Source of the DNA: Symsagittifera roscoffensis
Lineage: Eukaryota; Xenacoelomorpha; Acoela; Convolutidae
Assembly: GCF_963678635.1 (NCBI RefSeq)
Contig: NW_026970647.1
Coordinates: 24,796-88,795 of the forward strand
Reading direction: 5' to 3'
DNA: 64,000 nucleotides
The notes under the pieces are model-generated. The model saw only the letters and a list, made by a program, of their open reading frames with translations, searched no databases and had not been told where the DNA came from. This document shows, in pieces, positions 10,416 through 21,490 of the stretch. The translations under genes and the position numbers were made by a program. Every line of letters begins with the position of its first letter. The stretch's first letter is position 1.

Positions 10416-11277
10416 TTTTGAAGAACAGACTGATCAGATGAAGAGAAATGAGAGAAATGATTTTTAGATTAATTGAAATTGGAAGAAAACAATATGAGTC
10501 GTTCACTGAACCATAAAAGGAAATAGAACTATAATTGGAATTTTTGAGGGAAATTTCCAAATATGGAATTGTGTAGGTGTTAGTGTTCCTATATAAATCC
10601 ACAATTCTCGGCAAAAATCATTGTTCCAGATGGCTGCAGCTAGGTGTCAAGCTCTTCCCAGCTTTTATTCAGAGTATTGTCAAAAATCGTTATTTATTTC
10701 CGTTTCCAGTGATTTTTACGAAAATTATATAGTAACCAATAACTTTGTGTCTCTACCCACAATTCTTACTGTTCTTTGGAAAATTATAAGTTCCACGTAC
10801 TTCTGATTGGTTCATCTTTCGATCAAGTTTTTACAGCGATTGGGTAGTTTTCATTTCACATACCAAATTATCGATTGTATTTACACACTGTACAAATTTT
10901 AATCGAATGTTTTTTTATCAACTGGCGAAGTTTTCAATCAACTTGAAGGCAGTTTTCATCACAATTTGAAAAGGAAAGGAGCAGAAAAACGCCAAGTGTT
11001 GCAAAGTAAAATTTGTTACGCAATATATTCAAACGTCACTATTTTTGTTCTAACCAGAAACTAGCTTCCTTACAAACTATTGGTTCAGCTTTTCTAGAAA
11101 GAGTTTCGTCAAGTACACAACTCAAAACAGGAACATGATTTGTTAAAAATAATTGACTGTTTTATTGATGGTTATGGATTTGTAAATAGTGATTTTTCAA
11201 TAAAAAACTTTTGATCATCCATCTACTTTCTCTCATTTGTTTACGAAATTACCAAAAATTACCACAAAAAGTCACCG
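10416..11277. other. P1 spacer, copy B
   Basis: Duplicate of 3099-3960. AT-rich, with the TATA-like stretch near 10590 and the TCTGATTGG box at 10802-10810. No gene seen. Confidence 0.45.
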
Positions 11278-11795
11278 TTGTCAAAAAAGTTGCAAAAAAT
11301 TTTTCAAACATGTAAGAAAGATGTAAAGTTTACTTTTGATTTTCAAGAAGTTGCAAAAAACGTTTCAATTTTCTTAGCAGGTTGTGAAAATTGTTTCAAT
11401 TTTTTTGACAAAATGCGAAAAGTGACTTTTTTGAGAAGATGCGAATAGTGCTTCATTTTTTTAAACAAGATGCGAATAGTGTTTCACTTTTTTCGACAAA
11501 ATGCGAAAAGTGTTTTACTTTTTTCGATAAAATGCGAAAAGTGTTTCAATTTTTCAATAAAATGTGAAAAGTGTTTCAATTTTTTCGACAAAGTGCGAAA
11601 AGTGTTTTACTTCTTTCGATAAAAAGCTAAAATTATTACAATTGTTTGGATAAAATGCGAAAAGCGTTTCAATTTTTTCGACAAAATGCGAAAAGTGTTT
11701 TAATTTTTAAGACAAAATGCGAAAAGTGTTTTACTTTTTTTTTCGACAAAATCTGAAAAGTGTTTCATTTTTTTTCTACAAAGTGCTAAAAGTGT
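11278..11795. repeat. minisatellite, about 30-bp unit, copy B
   Basis: Duplicate of the array at 3961-4445, slightly longer (about 15-16 units). Individual units differ between the two arrays, as expected for a fast-changing minisatellite. Confidence 0.9.
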
Positions 11796-11975
11796 GTACA
11801 AGATGCAATATCCATTAGGTAACTTTTTACTTGTGTACAGTTTTTCTAGTATTTTTCCGAATGTGCGTGCAAAAATTAATCAAATTTGTTAACATGTGTG
11901 CGAGTTCGGAGCACTTAACTAAGTTCTAATTGTTTTTCAATGTTTTACCCTGATCCTCTCATCTATTCTCATAAT
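11796..11975. other. P1 spacer between minisatellite and Pro/acidic-rich gene
   Basis: Short AT-rich stretch, repeated at 4446-4640. Nothing recognisable. Confidence 0.4.
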
Positions 11976-12554
11976 TTAAATGAAATTGAAGAAATTAATT
12001 ACAGAAAATGAGGTCAATACCAAACAACCTTCATTTACAAAAAAAAATAAATCAAAGAGCTCTCCAGCAGCAGAAGAGTTTTGGAGGTTCTCTATAGAAC
12101 GCAGAGCTGGACGAGGTTTCATTGCTGGTGGTTGTTTTGGAGGAGTGTTTTGAGGCGTCATTGTTTCTGAGAAACCCTCATCTTCATCTATTGTGATGGG
12201 GTGTTCGACTGATCCTTCCTCCTCCCAAGGAAAGAGGAAATCGTCGACTGGTTGAGCCACAAATCTTGAGTCCGGAATCTCAGGATAGTTCATCCCCACA
12301 TGATCAGAAACTTCCTCCAACATTTGCATTGTTCCAAGTTGGTTCTATGTGATGGGAACTTGCATCAAATGATGTTCGTTGAAATCCCTTTGCATCCTTT
12401 CCACCCTGTGCCAGACTTGAATTGGGATATCCATTCGGGCCAGAAAAACTCCAGAGACTGTTTCTCGCACTTGAATTTGTACTAGATCAGGCGAAAATTC
12501 TACAGAGTACATGAGATTGCTGTTTTGCACTGAGAAGATCATTTTGAGCAACAA
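11976..12554 (-). pseudogene. Pro/acidic-rich Polinton gene at the divergent promoter
   Basis: First minus-strand gene facing polB. The N-terminal part (from 12554: MLLKMIFSVQNSNLMYSVEF, then VQIQVRETVSG and a helix IPIQVWHRVERMQRD) has a strand-helix order that could be a third PC4-like fold. The rest is acidic and proline-rich (DEDEGFSETMTPQNTPPKQP). Disordered acidic tails are common in ssDNA-binding proteins. It appears as two adjoining frames. Function unknown; a fragment is repeated at 4678-4850. Confidence 0.45.
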
Positions 12555-13477
12555 TTTGAGTAAAAAGTAAAAACAAGAAAGAGCTGAGCTGAGAGAAGGG
12601 TAGCTGTCGGAAGATTAGTTGAAATTAGGGTACTTAGAGCTGAGAGAGCAGGTAGTTGACGGTAGTTAAGTTGAAAATAAAATCATTTTTAGTAAGGAGT
12701 TAGGGGTATCTTCAACTCGAATGTGTGGGTTTGACTAATCAGAATTGAGTTTCCTTATTTGGATTGTAGTCGTGTCCAATCAGATTTCAGCTTCCTTTTA
12801 TGGGATTCTTGGATAAAAGTTGTGTCCAATCGGAAACAAAGCTCAGTTTTGGGTATTGTCGTTTCCAATAAAAAAAATGTTCATTTTTGTTCTAGTTTTC
12901 GTATCCAATCAGAGAAATTTTTAAGGATCTAAACCTTCCAAATAAATAAAAACAAACACAAACGCAATTGCAAAAATAAATGACCAAAAGTTGTTCGCAG
13001 TGAAAATAAGAACTATTGCTGATATAAGTAACAAAAGAAAGAAAATTAATAAAAGTAACATCTCAGAAAACTTCGTAGACATTTTTCAAATAATGATTAA
13101 GCTTTGTTCTTTAAATAATAAACAGTTCACTTTTAGGAAATGCTCGATTCTGATTGGTTTTTTCCAACAAACAGTGTTACTAAAAGAATACTCAATTCTG
13201 ATTGGTTGATTTTCTCTAATAATCAGCAAAAAAATTTTTATTTCCTTCTGATTTTCTTTTACGTTGAAAGCAACTGCTCTATACTTTGTATAACTACTTG
13301 AAATAAACTTTATTTTTATACTTAATAAACTTAATAAACAAATACTTTTAACAATTCAAAGTAAGAAAACATTAATTTTAGTAAATTTTTTGGAACAATT
13401 TAAATCTCCCAATTTTGTTGGTACCACGTACTGTTAATTAAATTTGATACAAACTAAATATCCTACTTTTTTTTCAG
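12555..13477. promoter_or_regulatory. P1 divergent promoter region with repeated CCAAT-type boxes
   Basis: A 0.9-kb gap between the divergent gene blocks. CCAATCAGA occurs at 12776-12784 and 12905-12913, a one-base variant CCAATCGGA at 12826-12834, CCAAT at 12865-12869, and the reverse form TCTGATTGG at 13149-13157 and 13197-13205. CCAAT boxes bind NF-Y in animals. The clustering and both orientations suggest a shared promoter or enhancer for polB and the minus-strand genes; this is inference. Confidence 0.55.
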
Positions 13478-16400
13478 ATGCCAGCACTCGACAGGAATGA
13501 GAAAGTGAAATGGGAGGATTGTGGTAAAGAGTACAGGAGGTCCGATACCGCTCGACATCGCAAGAGTTGTGTGCGAGGAGTTGTTTCTTTTCCGGAATGT
13601 AGTTATTGTACATACAACCAGCAAGAAATGAATTTCCATACGATCAAGAAGCACGTAAAGTCAAACCCAAAGTCAACAAAGTGTGTACCGTGTGAGAAAG
13701 AATTTCCAAGCTATTATTCACTTCAACAGCAACGCAAGAAAGATCACGTTATGAAAGCGAGAAAAACGAGTGATTCTGTTGCTGACTTGAATAAAATCTT
13801 GGAGAACGCGGAGGATAGTGATCAGCTACGAGATGAGTTGAATGCCTGTCAACACTTCTTGACAGATACTGAGATGGAAAATGGACGCCTTAAAGTATTC
13901 AATTTTCAACTTTCAAAACTAGATCCTAATCTAGTTAATGAAAAACTGGATCAAGTCGTTGAAAAACTTGATTGTTCAGCAAAAATCAACATTGCCTTGG
14001 GATTTGTGTTCCGTAATATAGAAACAAGCAAATATCGTTACTTCTACGCTCATGAAAATAACACACTCTTTGATAAATCTATACTACTTTGTACTAAAGC
14101 AGACTCGACAACTATACAGAACAAGGTCAATAAGCAAGATATCATTGAAATTTGTACACAAGAGAGACAAAATACGAAATGGCGATTCAAGCTGATCACT
14201 AATGTGACCATTTTTGCAGCCTTACTGAAAAACGTACCTATGGGATGTCCAGATTCAGTGATTCCCGAACCACTTCTGAGGAATAACCATGTTAATTGTT
14301 TGGTTTTGGATCAAAACACAAAAAAAACCATACAACGACAGTTTGCGCTTGCAGTTCATTTACATGGAGCAAAAAATCTTGAAACATCCACTTCCAAGAT
14401 CTATAACAATTTTCTGGAAAAATCGGGTTAGGATCCGAAACAATTTTGCGGAGTTTCGATGGATAATCTACCAGTAGTTGAAGATATAGTAGAGAAAAAC
14501 ATCTTTATCTACGATATCGACATTGAAGATGGAGACTCCGTGGGAGAATTAGTTCGGAGAAGTATCGGTTAATACGAGAACACAGTGAAACTTCTACGAT
14601 ACAACAACCACATTATTACGTCAATAACATCGACAACTTCCTCAAATGCTTCCGATGCCCAACTTGCGATACATTTTTCGACAAAGCAGACCACTTCAAC
14701 CAGCATCTCCTACGATGCAAAGATCCAATCAAAACCATTTACCCAAAAAATGTTTATACTCTACGAGAGACGTTATTTGTAAAATTGGATGGTTTCAATA
14801 TTGAGTACACAAAAGAACAAATCTTATTCAAAAATGTCGCTACTTTTGACTTTGAATCAATTTGCGTGCCATCCGAAGAACTAAAACTAACCGAAACAAT
14901 AACTTGGATCGGGAAACATGAACGCATATCAGTGTCAATTTCATCCAATTTGCTTGAAAAACCCATATTTTTGTGTGACAAAGATCCACAATCCCTCATT
15001 ATTGACTTTGTGGCAAACTTGGAACTGTTAGCCGAAAAAAATGAAACCGAAATGCGTTCAAAGTTTCTGGAAATTGAAAATAACATCAAAAAGCGACTAC
15101 ACACAATTTTCAACATACTTAATGATTGAGTTAGTTTCAACAAGATTGAAGCAAGAGAGTACAATGACGAATGTATCGAGGACGAGGGAGAAACAGACCC
15201 ATCCACTCAGTTTCTCAGGAATAAAAAAAATCAATTGATTGATTTGATGCAACATCTAGAGAGATACACCAATACTCTACCAGTATTTGGATTCAACAGT
15301 GGTCGGTATGGTATAAACCTCAAGAAACCATACCTCATTCCCTACCTTATCAACGAAAAAGAAATTGAACCATCAGTAATCAAGAAAGCAAACGACTTTG
15401 TTTCCTTCAAATTTGGAGATGTTCAGCTTCTGGACATTATGAAGTTTTTGGGTGGAGCTGCTACCTTAGACTCTTTTCTAAAAGCTTACAAAGCCAGTGA
15501 GCTGAAAGGATACTTTCCATTGAGTGGTTTGATACACCGAAAAAGTTTGATGAACAACAACTACCCTCGTATGATGACTTCTGCAGCAAACTGAAGAATA
15601 GAAACCCTCTCGATAAAGAGTTTGATGATTATCCCTTAACATTGGGATAACTGAAGAGCAAGCCTTGAAAAAACTCGGCCTCAAAACGAAACTATCTACG
15701 GGATTGTAAAACTACAACAACCCTAAATCTATCTGGGAACAGGAAAAGATGACAACATTTCGCGATTTTCTACGGTAGTATAACAACAAGGATGTTGTTC
15801 CTACCCTTGATGCTATGCAGAAAATAATTGCATTTTATCATGACAAAGGGATAGATTTGTTAAAGCTCGGCTGCACACTACCGAAATAGCCAATATTTGT
15901 CTACACAAATCAACCGACTATAAGTTTTACCCATTCTTTTCGAGTGATAGTGACTTGCTTGAAAAAATACGGGAAGATATGACCGTTGGTCTCTCAATTG
16001 TTTCACAAGGAAAGCAGTAGCAAATGGAACCTTTATTAAAAAATCAAACAATTGGTATAAATCAATCGTTGGGATTGATGCTAGTCAACTCTATCCTCAT
16101 TCTATGTGTCAAGATATGCCCACAGGATTGTATACGAGATGGGACTACGATGAAGGAAGCCAGAAATTCATGGCAAAACAAAACCGAGTTCGAACATTTG
16201 AAAATATGATCATGTCCTACTCTCAAGCAACCAGACCTGAATGTAAAATTGAGAGTTATTACGCTACAGGAAAAAAAGAAAAAAGTTGATTGCTCTAGTG
16301 TTGATGGTTATTGCAACCATTGTAAGACTGTCTTTGAAGCAATGGGTTGTTATTTCCATTTTTGTCCTTGTCAAGAAGCTAGACCGAGCCTAACTGATGA

Positions 16401-17808
16401 TGATATCAAACGAGGAACCAAAAAAAGAGAAATGGATGAGCTTCGAAAAGATTACATTCGAGAAAAAGGATACTCTATAGAAGAAATGTGAGAGTGTAGC
16501 TGGTGGGATCATTTTAAAAACAATGTAGACGTGAAAAATCACGTTAGAACTCATTTTCCCTTCAAAAGACCTCTTTCTTACAATTCACTAGTGCAAAACA
16601 TTAGAAATGAAAGAATGTTCGGCTATGTACAATGCGATCTGAGTGTTCCAGATGAGCTTAAAGCAAAGTTTTCCAATTTTCCACCTATTTTCAAAAATAT
16701 TGATGTTTCCAGAAACGATATTGGTGAATATATGAAGACATATGCGGAAGAAAACGATTTGTTAAAACAACCGCAACGAAAGTTGATATCGAGCCTCGAG
16801 TTAACCAACGGAACAATTATTACACCACTTTTCAATTTTTACTTGGATCTTGGACTACAGTGTACAAAAGTTCATCGATTTGTACATTACACATCGCGTA
16901 AAGTATTCAATAGTTTGGTTCAGCCTGTTGTTGATGCTAGGCGAGCCGGCGATGAAAATCCATTATCTGGCGTAGTCGCCGAAACGATGAAACTTCTAGA
17001 AAACAGTTCCTACGGCTATCAAATAATGGACAGATCAAAACATACAATGACAAAATATCTTGGAGACGAAAGACGAAAAAACCCACAAGCTATCAATAAC
17101 CAATTCTTCAAGAGACTTAAAATCGTAGCTAAAGATTTGTATGAAGTGGAAACTGTTAAATCTACTAGAGCATTGTGAACCAATTATAGTAGGACTCTTT
17201 ATACTACAGTATGCCAAGTTGAGAATGTTGGAGCTGTATTATAACTTTTTCGATGAATTTTGCGCTGTCAACAATTTCGAAGAACTCGAAATGGATACAG
17301 ATTTCCTCTATTTGGCTTTGGCGAAGAAGATTTAGATGATTGTATCCTTCCCAGCAAGCGAGCAGAATGGACTGAAAGGCGAAGCAGGGACTGTCGAGAC
17401 GACTTCAGAGCAGATGAAAAAAAAAACTTTTTTCCCCGTACTTGTTGTTCTAAACATAAGAAACATGACAAGAGAGAACCAGGATTGATCAAGGAGGAGT
17501 TCAGATGCACCCAAATGTTATGCCTGTGTAGTAAAACCTATTGCTGTTACGATAGTAAAAGTCAGAAATATAAGTTTAGCAGTAAAGTTCTGAACAAACG
17601 TTCATTAGAAGAGTCTGGAGAAGGACCAATGGCAAAGAGTCGACAGGTACTGGATGAGGCAGTGAATTTGAAGTCAACGAATAGAGGATTTAAAACGATT
17701 AACCATGCAGTCGCAACTTATGAACAAACTAAAAAAGGACTGAGCTATTTCTACCCTATACGGGAAGTTGAATGTGATGGAATACATACTAAACCTCTAA
17801 ATTTGTAA
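13478..17808 (+). pseudogene. protein-primed-type family-B DNA polymerase of P1
   Basis: Copies the transposon DNA. In order: two C2H2-like zinc fingers (CGKEYRRSDTARHRKSC; CVPCEKEFPS), a third Cys/His finger near 14640-14720, exonuclease motif I (FDFESICV, about 14850), an exonuclease motif II-like GFNSGRYGINL (about 15290), the LGGAATLDSFLKAYK region, polymerase motif A (GIDASQLYPHSM, about 16065-16105), motif B (LLENSSYGYQIMDRS, about 17000), the motif C region (EMDTDFLYL, about 17290) and a Cys-rich C-terminus (PRTCCSKHKKHDKREPG). It ends YEQTKKGLSYFYP...PLNL at 17808. The closest family I recall is the polymerase of cnidarian/arthropod Polintons. About ten interruptions, so long dead. 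Divergent from the rest of P1, as polB is in P2. Confidence 0.92.
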
Positions 17809-18223
17809 GAGATTATGTAGCTAAATTGTATACGATGCCGTGAATTAAAACATTTTCTCTGTAAGTAATTTTTTTTTTTGAAATTTACCATCTTACCATC
17901 TGAAACTTTACCATCTTACCATCTGAAACTCACCATCGTAATACATTAGGAATCCTATTCCCTAATGAGTTCTTAATTACCTACAATGAATTTCTTATAC
18001 ATTCGGGCGCGGAAAAAAAAACCTACTATCTGAAACTTACCATCTGAAACCTCGTATCTTAATGCATTGGGAAACCTATTCTCTATCTTAATACATTGGG
18101 AAATCTATAGCCTATTTTAATACATAGGGTGCTGACCGGATACTCGGATACTATATAGCCTATGTTAATACATGGGGTTCAGCACCCCTGCCCCCCGGCT
18201 GAACTGCCTCAACATATACTACT
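17809..18223. repeat. P1 right terminal region with short iterons
   Basis: Between the polB stop and the element end. Contains several TACCATCTGAAACT repeats (17888-18050) and at least four copies of TTAATACATTGGGAAACCTA or variants (17937-18175), plus a near-terminal hairpin-like pair (gggtgctgacc / gggttcagcaccc). The last bases, CATATACTACT, are the reverse of AGTAGTATATG. Polinton ends begin AG and end CT and act as integrase sites and replication origins; that role is family knowledge. The left partner is outside the window. Confidence 0.7.
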
Positions 18224-21200
18224 TCCTTTTCTTAAAAATCAAATTGTTTGGTTTGGGTTTGTCTTTCGACTTTTTGGCGTCCTATACTTTTTAAGTATTC
18301 TGTGAATACTTTGGAAAATTTTATATCTACGTCATCTGTTTGAGGTAGATACCTACCATGAAGTTTACTTGGGGTCTGTATTTCTATGCCATAGATTCCG
18401 TACTGTAGTGTTAGGTTACATATTCCTTTGAGATAGTGGTTGACAATTTGTCTTTTGATTTTTACCTCTGGAAATTCTGCTGTGCATGGACTAACTCCTC
18501 TTTCAAACAGATTTGCTATTATATTTTGACAAAATTTTGTTTGTCCTCTATCATCAGTGAGGGAAGTGATTATAAATAGGAGGATGGAGTTTTCATCTTC
18601 ACTTTCTTCATTTTGACTCATTTTTGTGCTTTATGACTGTCAGTTTGTAACTTTCAATGTGTTTTAATGGTTGATGCCATTTGTATAGACGTACTGGTTT
18701 GTTTTTGTATGTGTTTTTTATTCTGCGTTTTTCTTGTATTGATGATTGAGAGGTGGTTTCTGAGTCAGAGAAATATAGTGTGTCCTTTATCTGATATTTT
18801 ACGGAGTTTTTAATCTGTAAAGTTTTTCTAAATTACTTGTTCCCGATTCGGAAAATGCGTTTCGTTGTTTTGAAAGTCTTCTTCGTGTAATCTGTCTTTG
18901 TTTCCTTGATTCTGTGTGTGGAGTGATTACGAGGTCATATTTTTCGTTGTTTATTTTACAATTGTGTAGTATGGTTGTTTGTTCATTTGCTAAATTGTCT
19001 AGTGACAAAATTTTTAGGATGACGGATGCAATAATTGGATTGGTGATTTTTAATGCTTAAACTGTTAGTTCTTTTGATTTTTTGGTTAGCCTAACTTGGG
19101 TCATATTTTCAGGGTTGGAGAGACAAGTATATATCGGTTTTTCTGCTATTACAGTGTCATCAGTTGAATTTTGGAGTCTGAAATTTTTTCTTGGTTGTGA
19201 AATTAAATCAATATTATGTGTGAAATAATCAATGATAAACCATGCCAAGATTTTTTCGTAAATCGTGTTCATCATTTAGTGAAACTTCTCACGGATTTTG
19301 TCTAAGTATTCAGCAAATATTGCGATTTTATGTCTCATAGTTGTATGTTTTCATGTTTCAACTGGTGAAGTTCCTTGGGATTCTGGTTTTTCTTGTAGAT
19401 AGATAGCTATAAATTATTTTAAACTGTATTTCTGTGGTATAGATTCCGTACTATTGTGTCAGGTTACATATTCTTTTAAGGTAATGATCGATAATTTGTC
19501 TCAATCGATCAATTGATTAAAATTAGGAGATGGAGTTTTCATCTTCGCTTTCTTGATTTCGATTTATTTTTGTGCTTTATTACTGTCAATTTGTAACTTA
19601 TTGGTTGATTCCAATTGTATAGTCGTAATGATTTGTTCTTTTATGTGTTTTTTATTCTTCGTTTTCCTTGTATTGATGAATGTGATGTGGTTTCTGAGTC
19701 AGAAAAAAATAAGGTATCATTAACTGGGTAGTTCTTATTTATTGAGTCCTTTAATCTATAAAATTCTTGTAAATCACTTGTTTTTGATTCGGAGAATGCG
19801 TTTCTTTGTTTTGAAAATCTTTTTCGTGTAATCTGTCTTTGTTTGCTTAAAATTTTTCGTTTGATTGTTTGTCGTTTGGTTCTTATATATCCTGTTGACT
19901 GTCTGCGTGGAGTAATTACGAGATCATATTCCTCGTTGTTTATTTCACAGTTGTGTAATTTGATTGTTTGTTTATTTCCTAAATTGTCTAATCACATAAG
20001 GTTTAGGATGACGGATGCAATATTTGGATTAGTTTTTTTAATGCATAAACTATTAGTTCTTCGATTTTTTCGGGTTAGCCTAACTTGGGTCTTATTTGGG
20101 GTTGTCGTTTTGTTCTAATATATCCTTTTGATTCTGTGTGTGGAGTGATTACGAGGTCATATTTTCGTTGTTTATTTTACAATTGTGTAGTATCGTTGTT
20201 TGTTTATTTGCTAAATTGTCTAGTGACAAAATTTTTAGGTTGACGGATGCAATATTTGGATTGGTGATTTTTAATGCTTAAACTGTTTGTTCTTTTGATT
20301 TTTTGGTTAGCCTAACTTGGGTAATATTTTTCAGGGTTGGAGAGAAAAGTATATATCGGTTTTTCTGCTATTACAGTGTCATCAGTTGAATTTTGGAGTC
20401 TGAAATTTTTTCTTGATTGTGAAATTAAATCAATATTAAGTGTGAAATAATCAATGATAAACCATGCCAAGATTTTTTCGTAAATCGTGTTCATCATTTA
20501 GAAAAACTTCGTTACTTGTTAACTTTTCACGGATTGTGTCTAAGTATTCAGAAAATATTGCAATTTTATGTCTTATAGTTGTCTGTTTTGATGTCTGAAC
20601 TATTGAAGTTCCTTGGGATTCTGGTTTTTCTTGTAGATAGATAGCTATAAATTATTTTAAATACTTCATTAGTAAATATTGAATTTGCTCTTTGTGAAAT
20701 TTGGTGTAGCATAATTTTTATGTTTTCTGTGAATACTTTTGTAAATTCTATATCTACGTCGTCTGTTTGAAGTAGATACCTACCATGAAACTTACTTGGT
20801 GACTGTATTTCTGTAGTATAGATTCCGTACTAATGTGTCAGGTTACATATTCTTCTAAGGTAATGATCGATAATTTGTCTCAATCGATCAATTGATTAAA
20901 AATAGGGAGATGGAGTTTTCATCTTCGCTTTCTTCATTTCGATTTCTTTTTGTGCTTTATTACTGTCAATTTGTAACTTATTGGTTGATTCCAATGGTAT
21001 AGTCAAAATGGTTTATTCTTGTATGTCTTTTTTATTCTTCGATTTCCTTGTATTGATGAATGTGATGTGGTTTCTGAGTCAGAAAAATATAAGGTATCAT
21101 TAACTTGGTAGTTCTTATTTATTGAGTCCTTTAATCTATAAAGTTCTTGTAAATCACTTGTTTCTGATTCGGAGAATGCGTTTCTTTGTTTTGAAAATCT

Positions 21201-21490
21201 TTTTCGTGTAATCTGTCTTTGTTTGCTTAAAATTTTTCGTTTGATTGTTTGTCGTTTGGTTCTAATATATCTTGTTGACTGTCTGCGTGGAGTGATTACG
21301 AGATCATATTTCTCGTTGTTTATTTCACAGTTGTGTAATTTGATTGTTTGTTTATTTCCTAAATTGTCTAATCACATAAGTTTTAGGATGACGGATGCAA
21401 TATTTGGATTGGTTTTTTTTAATGCATAAACTATTAGTTCTTCGATTTTTTTTTGGGTTAGCCTAACTTGGGTCTTGTTTGGGGTTGGAG
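18224..21490 (-). repeat. tandem array of gag-region modules, R1
   Basis: About three units of roughly 0.9-1.4 kb. Landmarks recur on the minus strand: MSQNEES.. with FERGVSPCTAEFPEVKIKRQ (18232-18621), the segment FRLQNSTDDTVIAEKPIY (19130-19180 and 20350-20400), and the segment QRNAFSESGTSNLEKLYRL (about 18810-18870, 19750-19810, 21130-21190). The same modules lie upstream of gag in R2 (61100-64000). The protein has no family I recognise; in R2 the last unit runs into gag, so this is probably the gag N-terminal domain amplified in tandem. Every unit is broken. Confidence 0.65.

Larger units (their letters stand above)
1..12225 (-). repeat. large tandem duplication inside P1
   Basis: Bases 1-4850 repeat bases 6313-12225 in the same orientation. 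Matching pairs include the ATPase (223 and 6535), the PC4-like gene (2566 and 9916), the minisatellite (3961 and 11278) and the proline-rich gene fragment (about 4690 and 12050). The offset is 6312 on the left and about 7320-7365 on the right, because the right copy gained an extra 1-kb duplication. Homology stops abruptly near 4850, just past the end of the integrase gene, so the unit is about 7.4 kb (12.2 to 4.85 kb) and the second copy runs out of the window. By eye the copies are about 95% identical, so the duplication is younger than the element. Confidence 0.9.
1..18223. mobile_element. Polinton/Maverick P1, left end outside window
   Basis: A self-synthesising virus-like DNA transposon. 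Seen: a family-B DNA polymerase with zinc fingers on the plus strand (13478-17808), diverging from minus-strand genes for a packaging-type ATPase, a retroviral-like integrase and several small Polinton genes. The right end at 18223 reads, on the minus strand, AGTAGTATATGTTGAGG, close to the AGTAGTATAG terminus of P2. The 6 bases after it (TCCTTT, 18224-18229) would be the target duplication, but the partner lies outside the window. No capsid genes are in view; in this design they would lie beyond the integrase, to the left of base 1. The element is broken in most genes (more than ten interruptions overall), so it is an old insertion. It interrupts the gag-module array of retroelement R1. Confidence 0.88.

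Noticed and set aside
17268-17514. Minus-strand frames inside P1 polB
   Set aside because: Antisense shadows of the polymerase's conserved C-terminal region.
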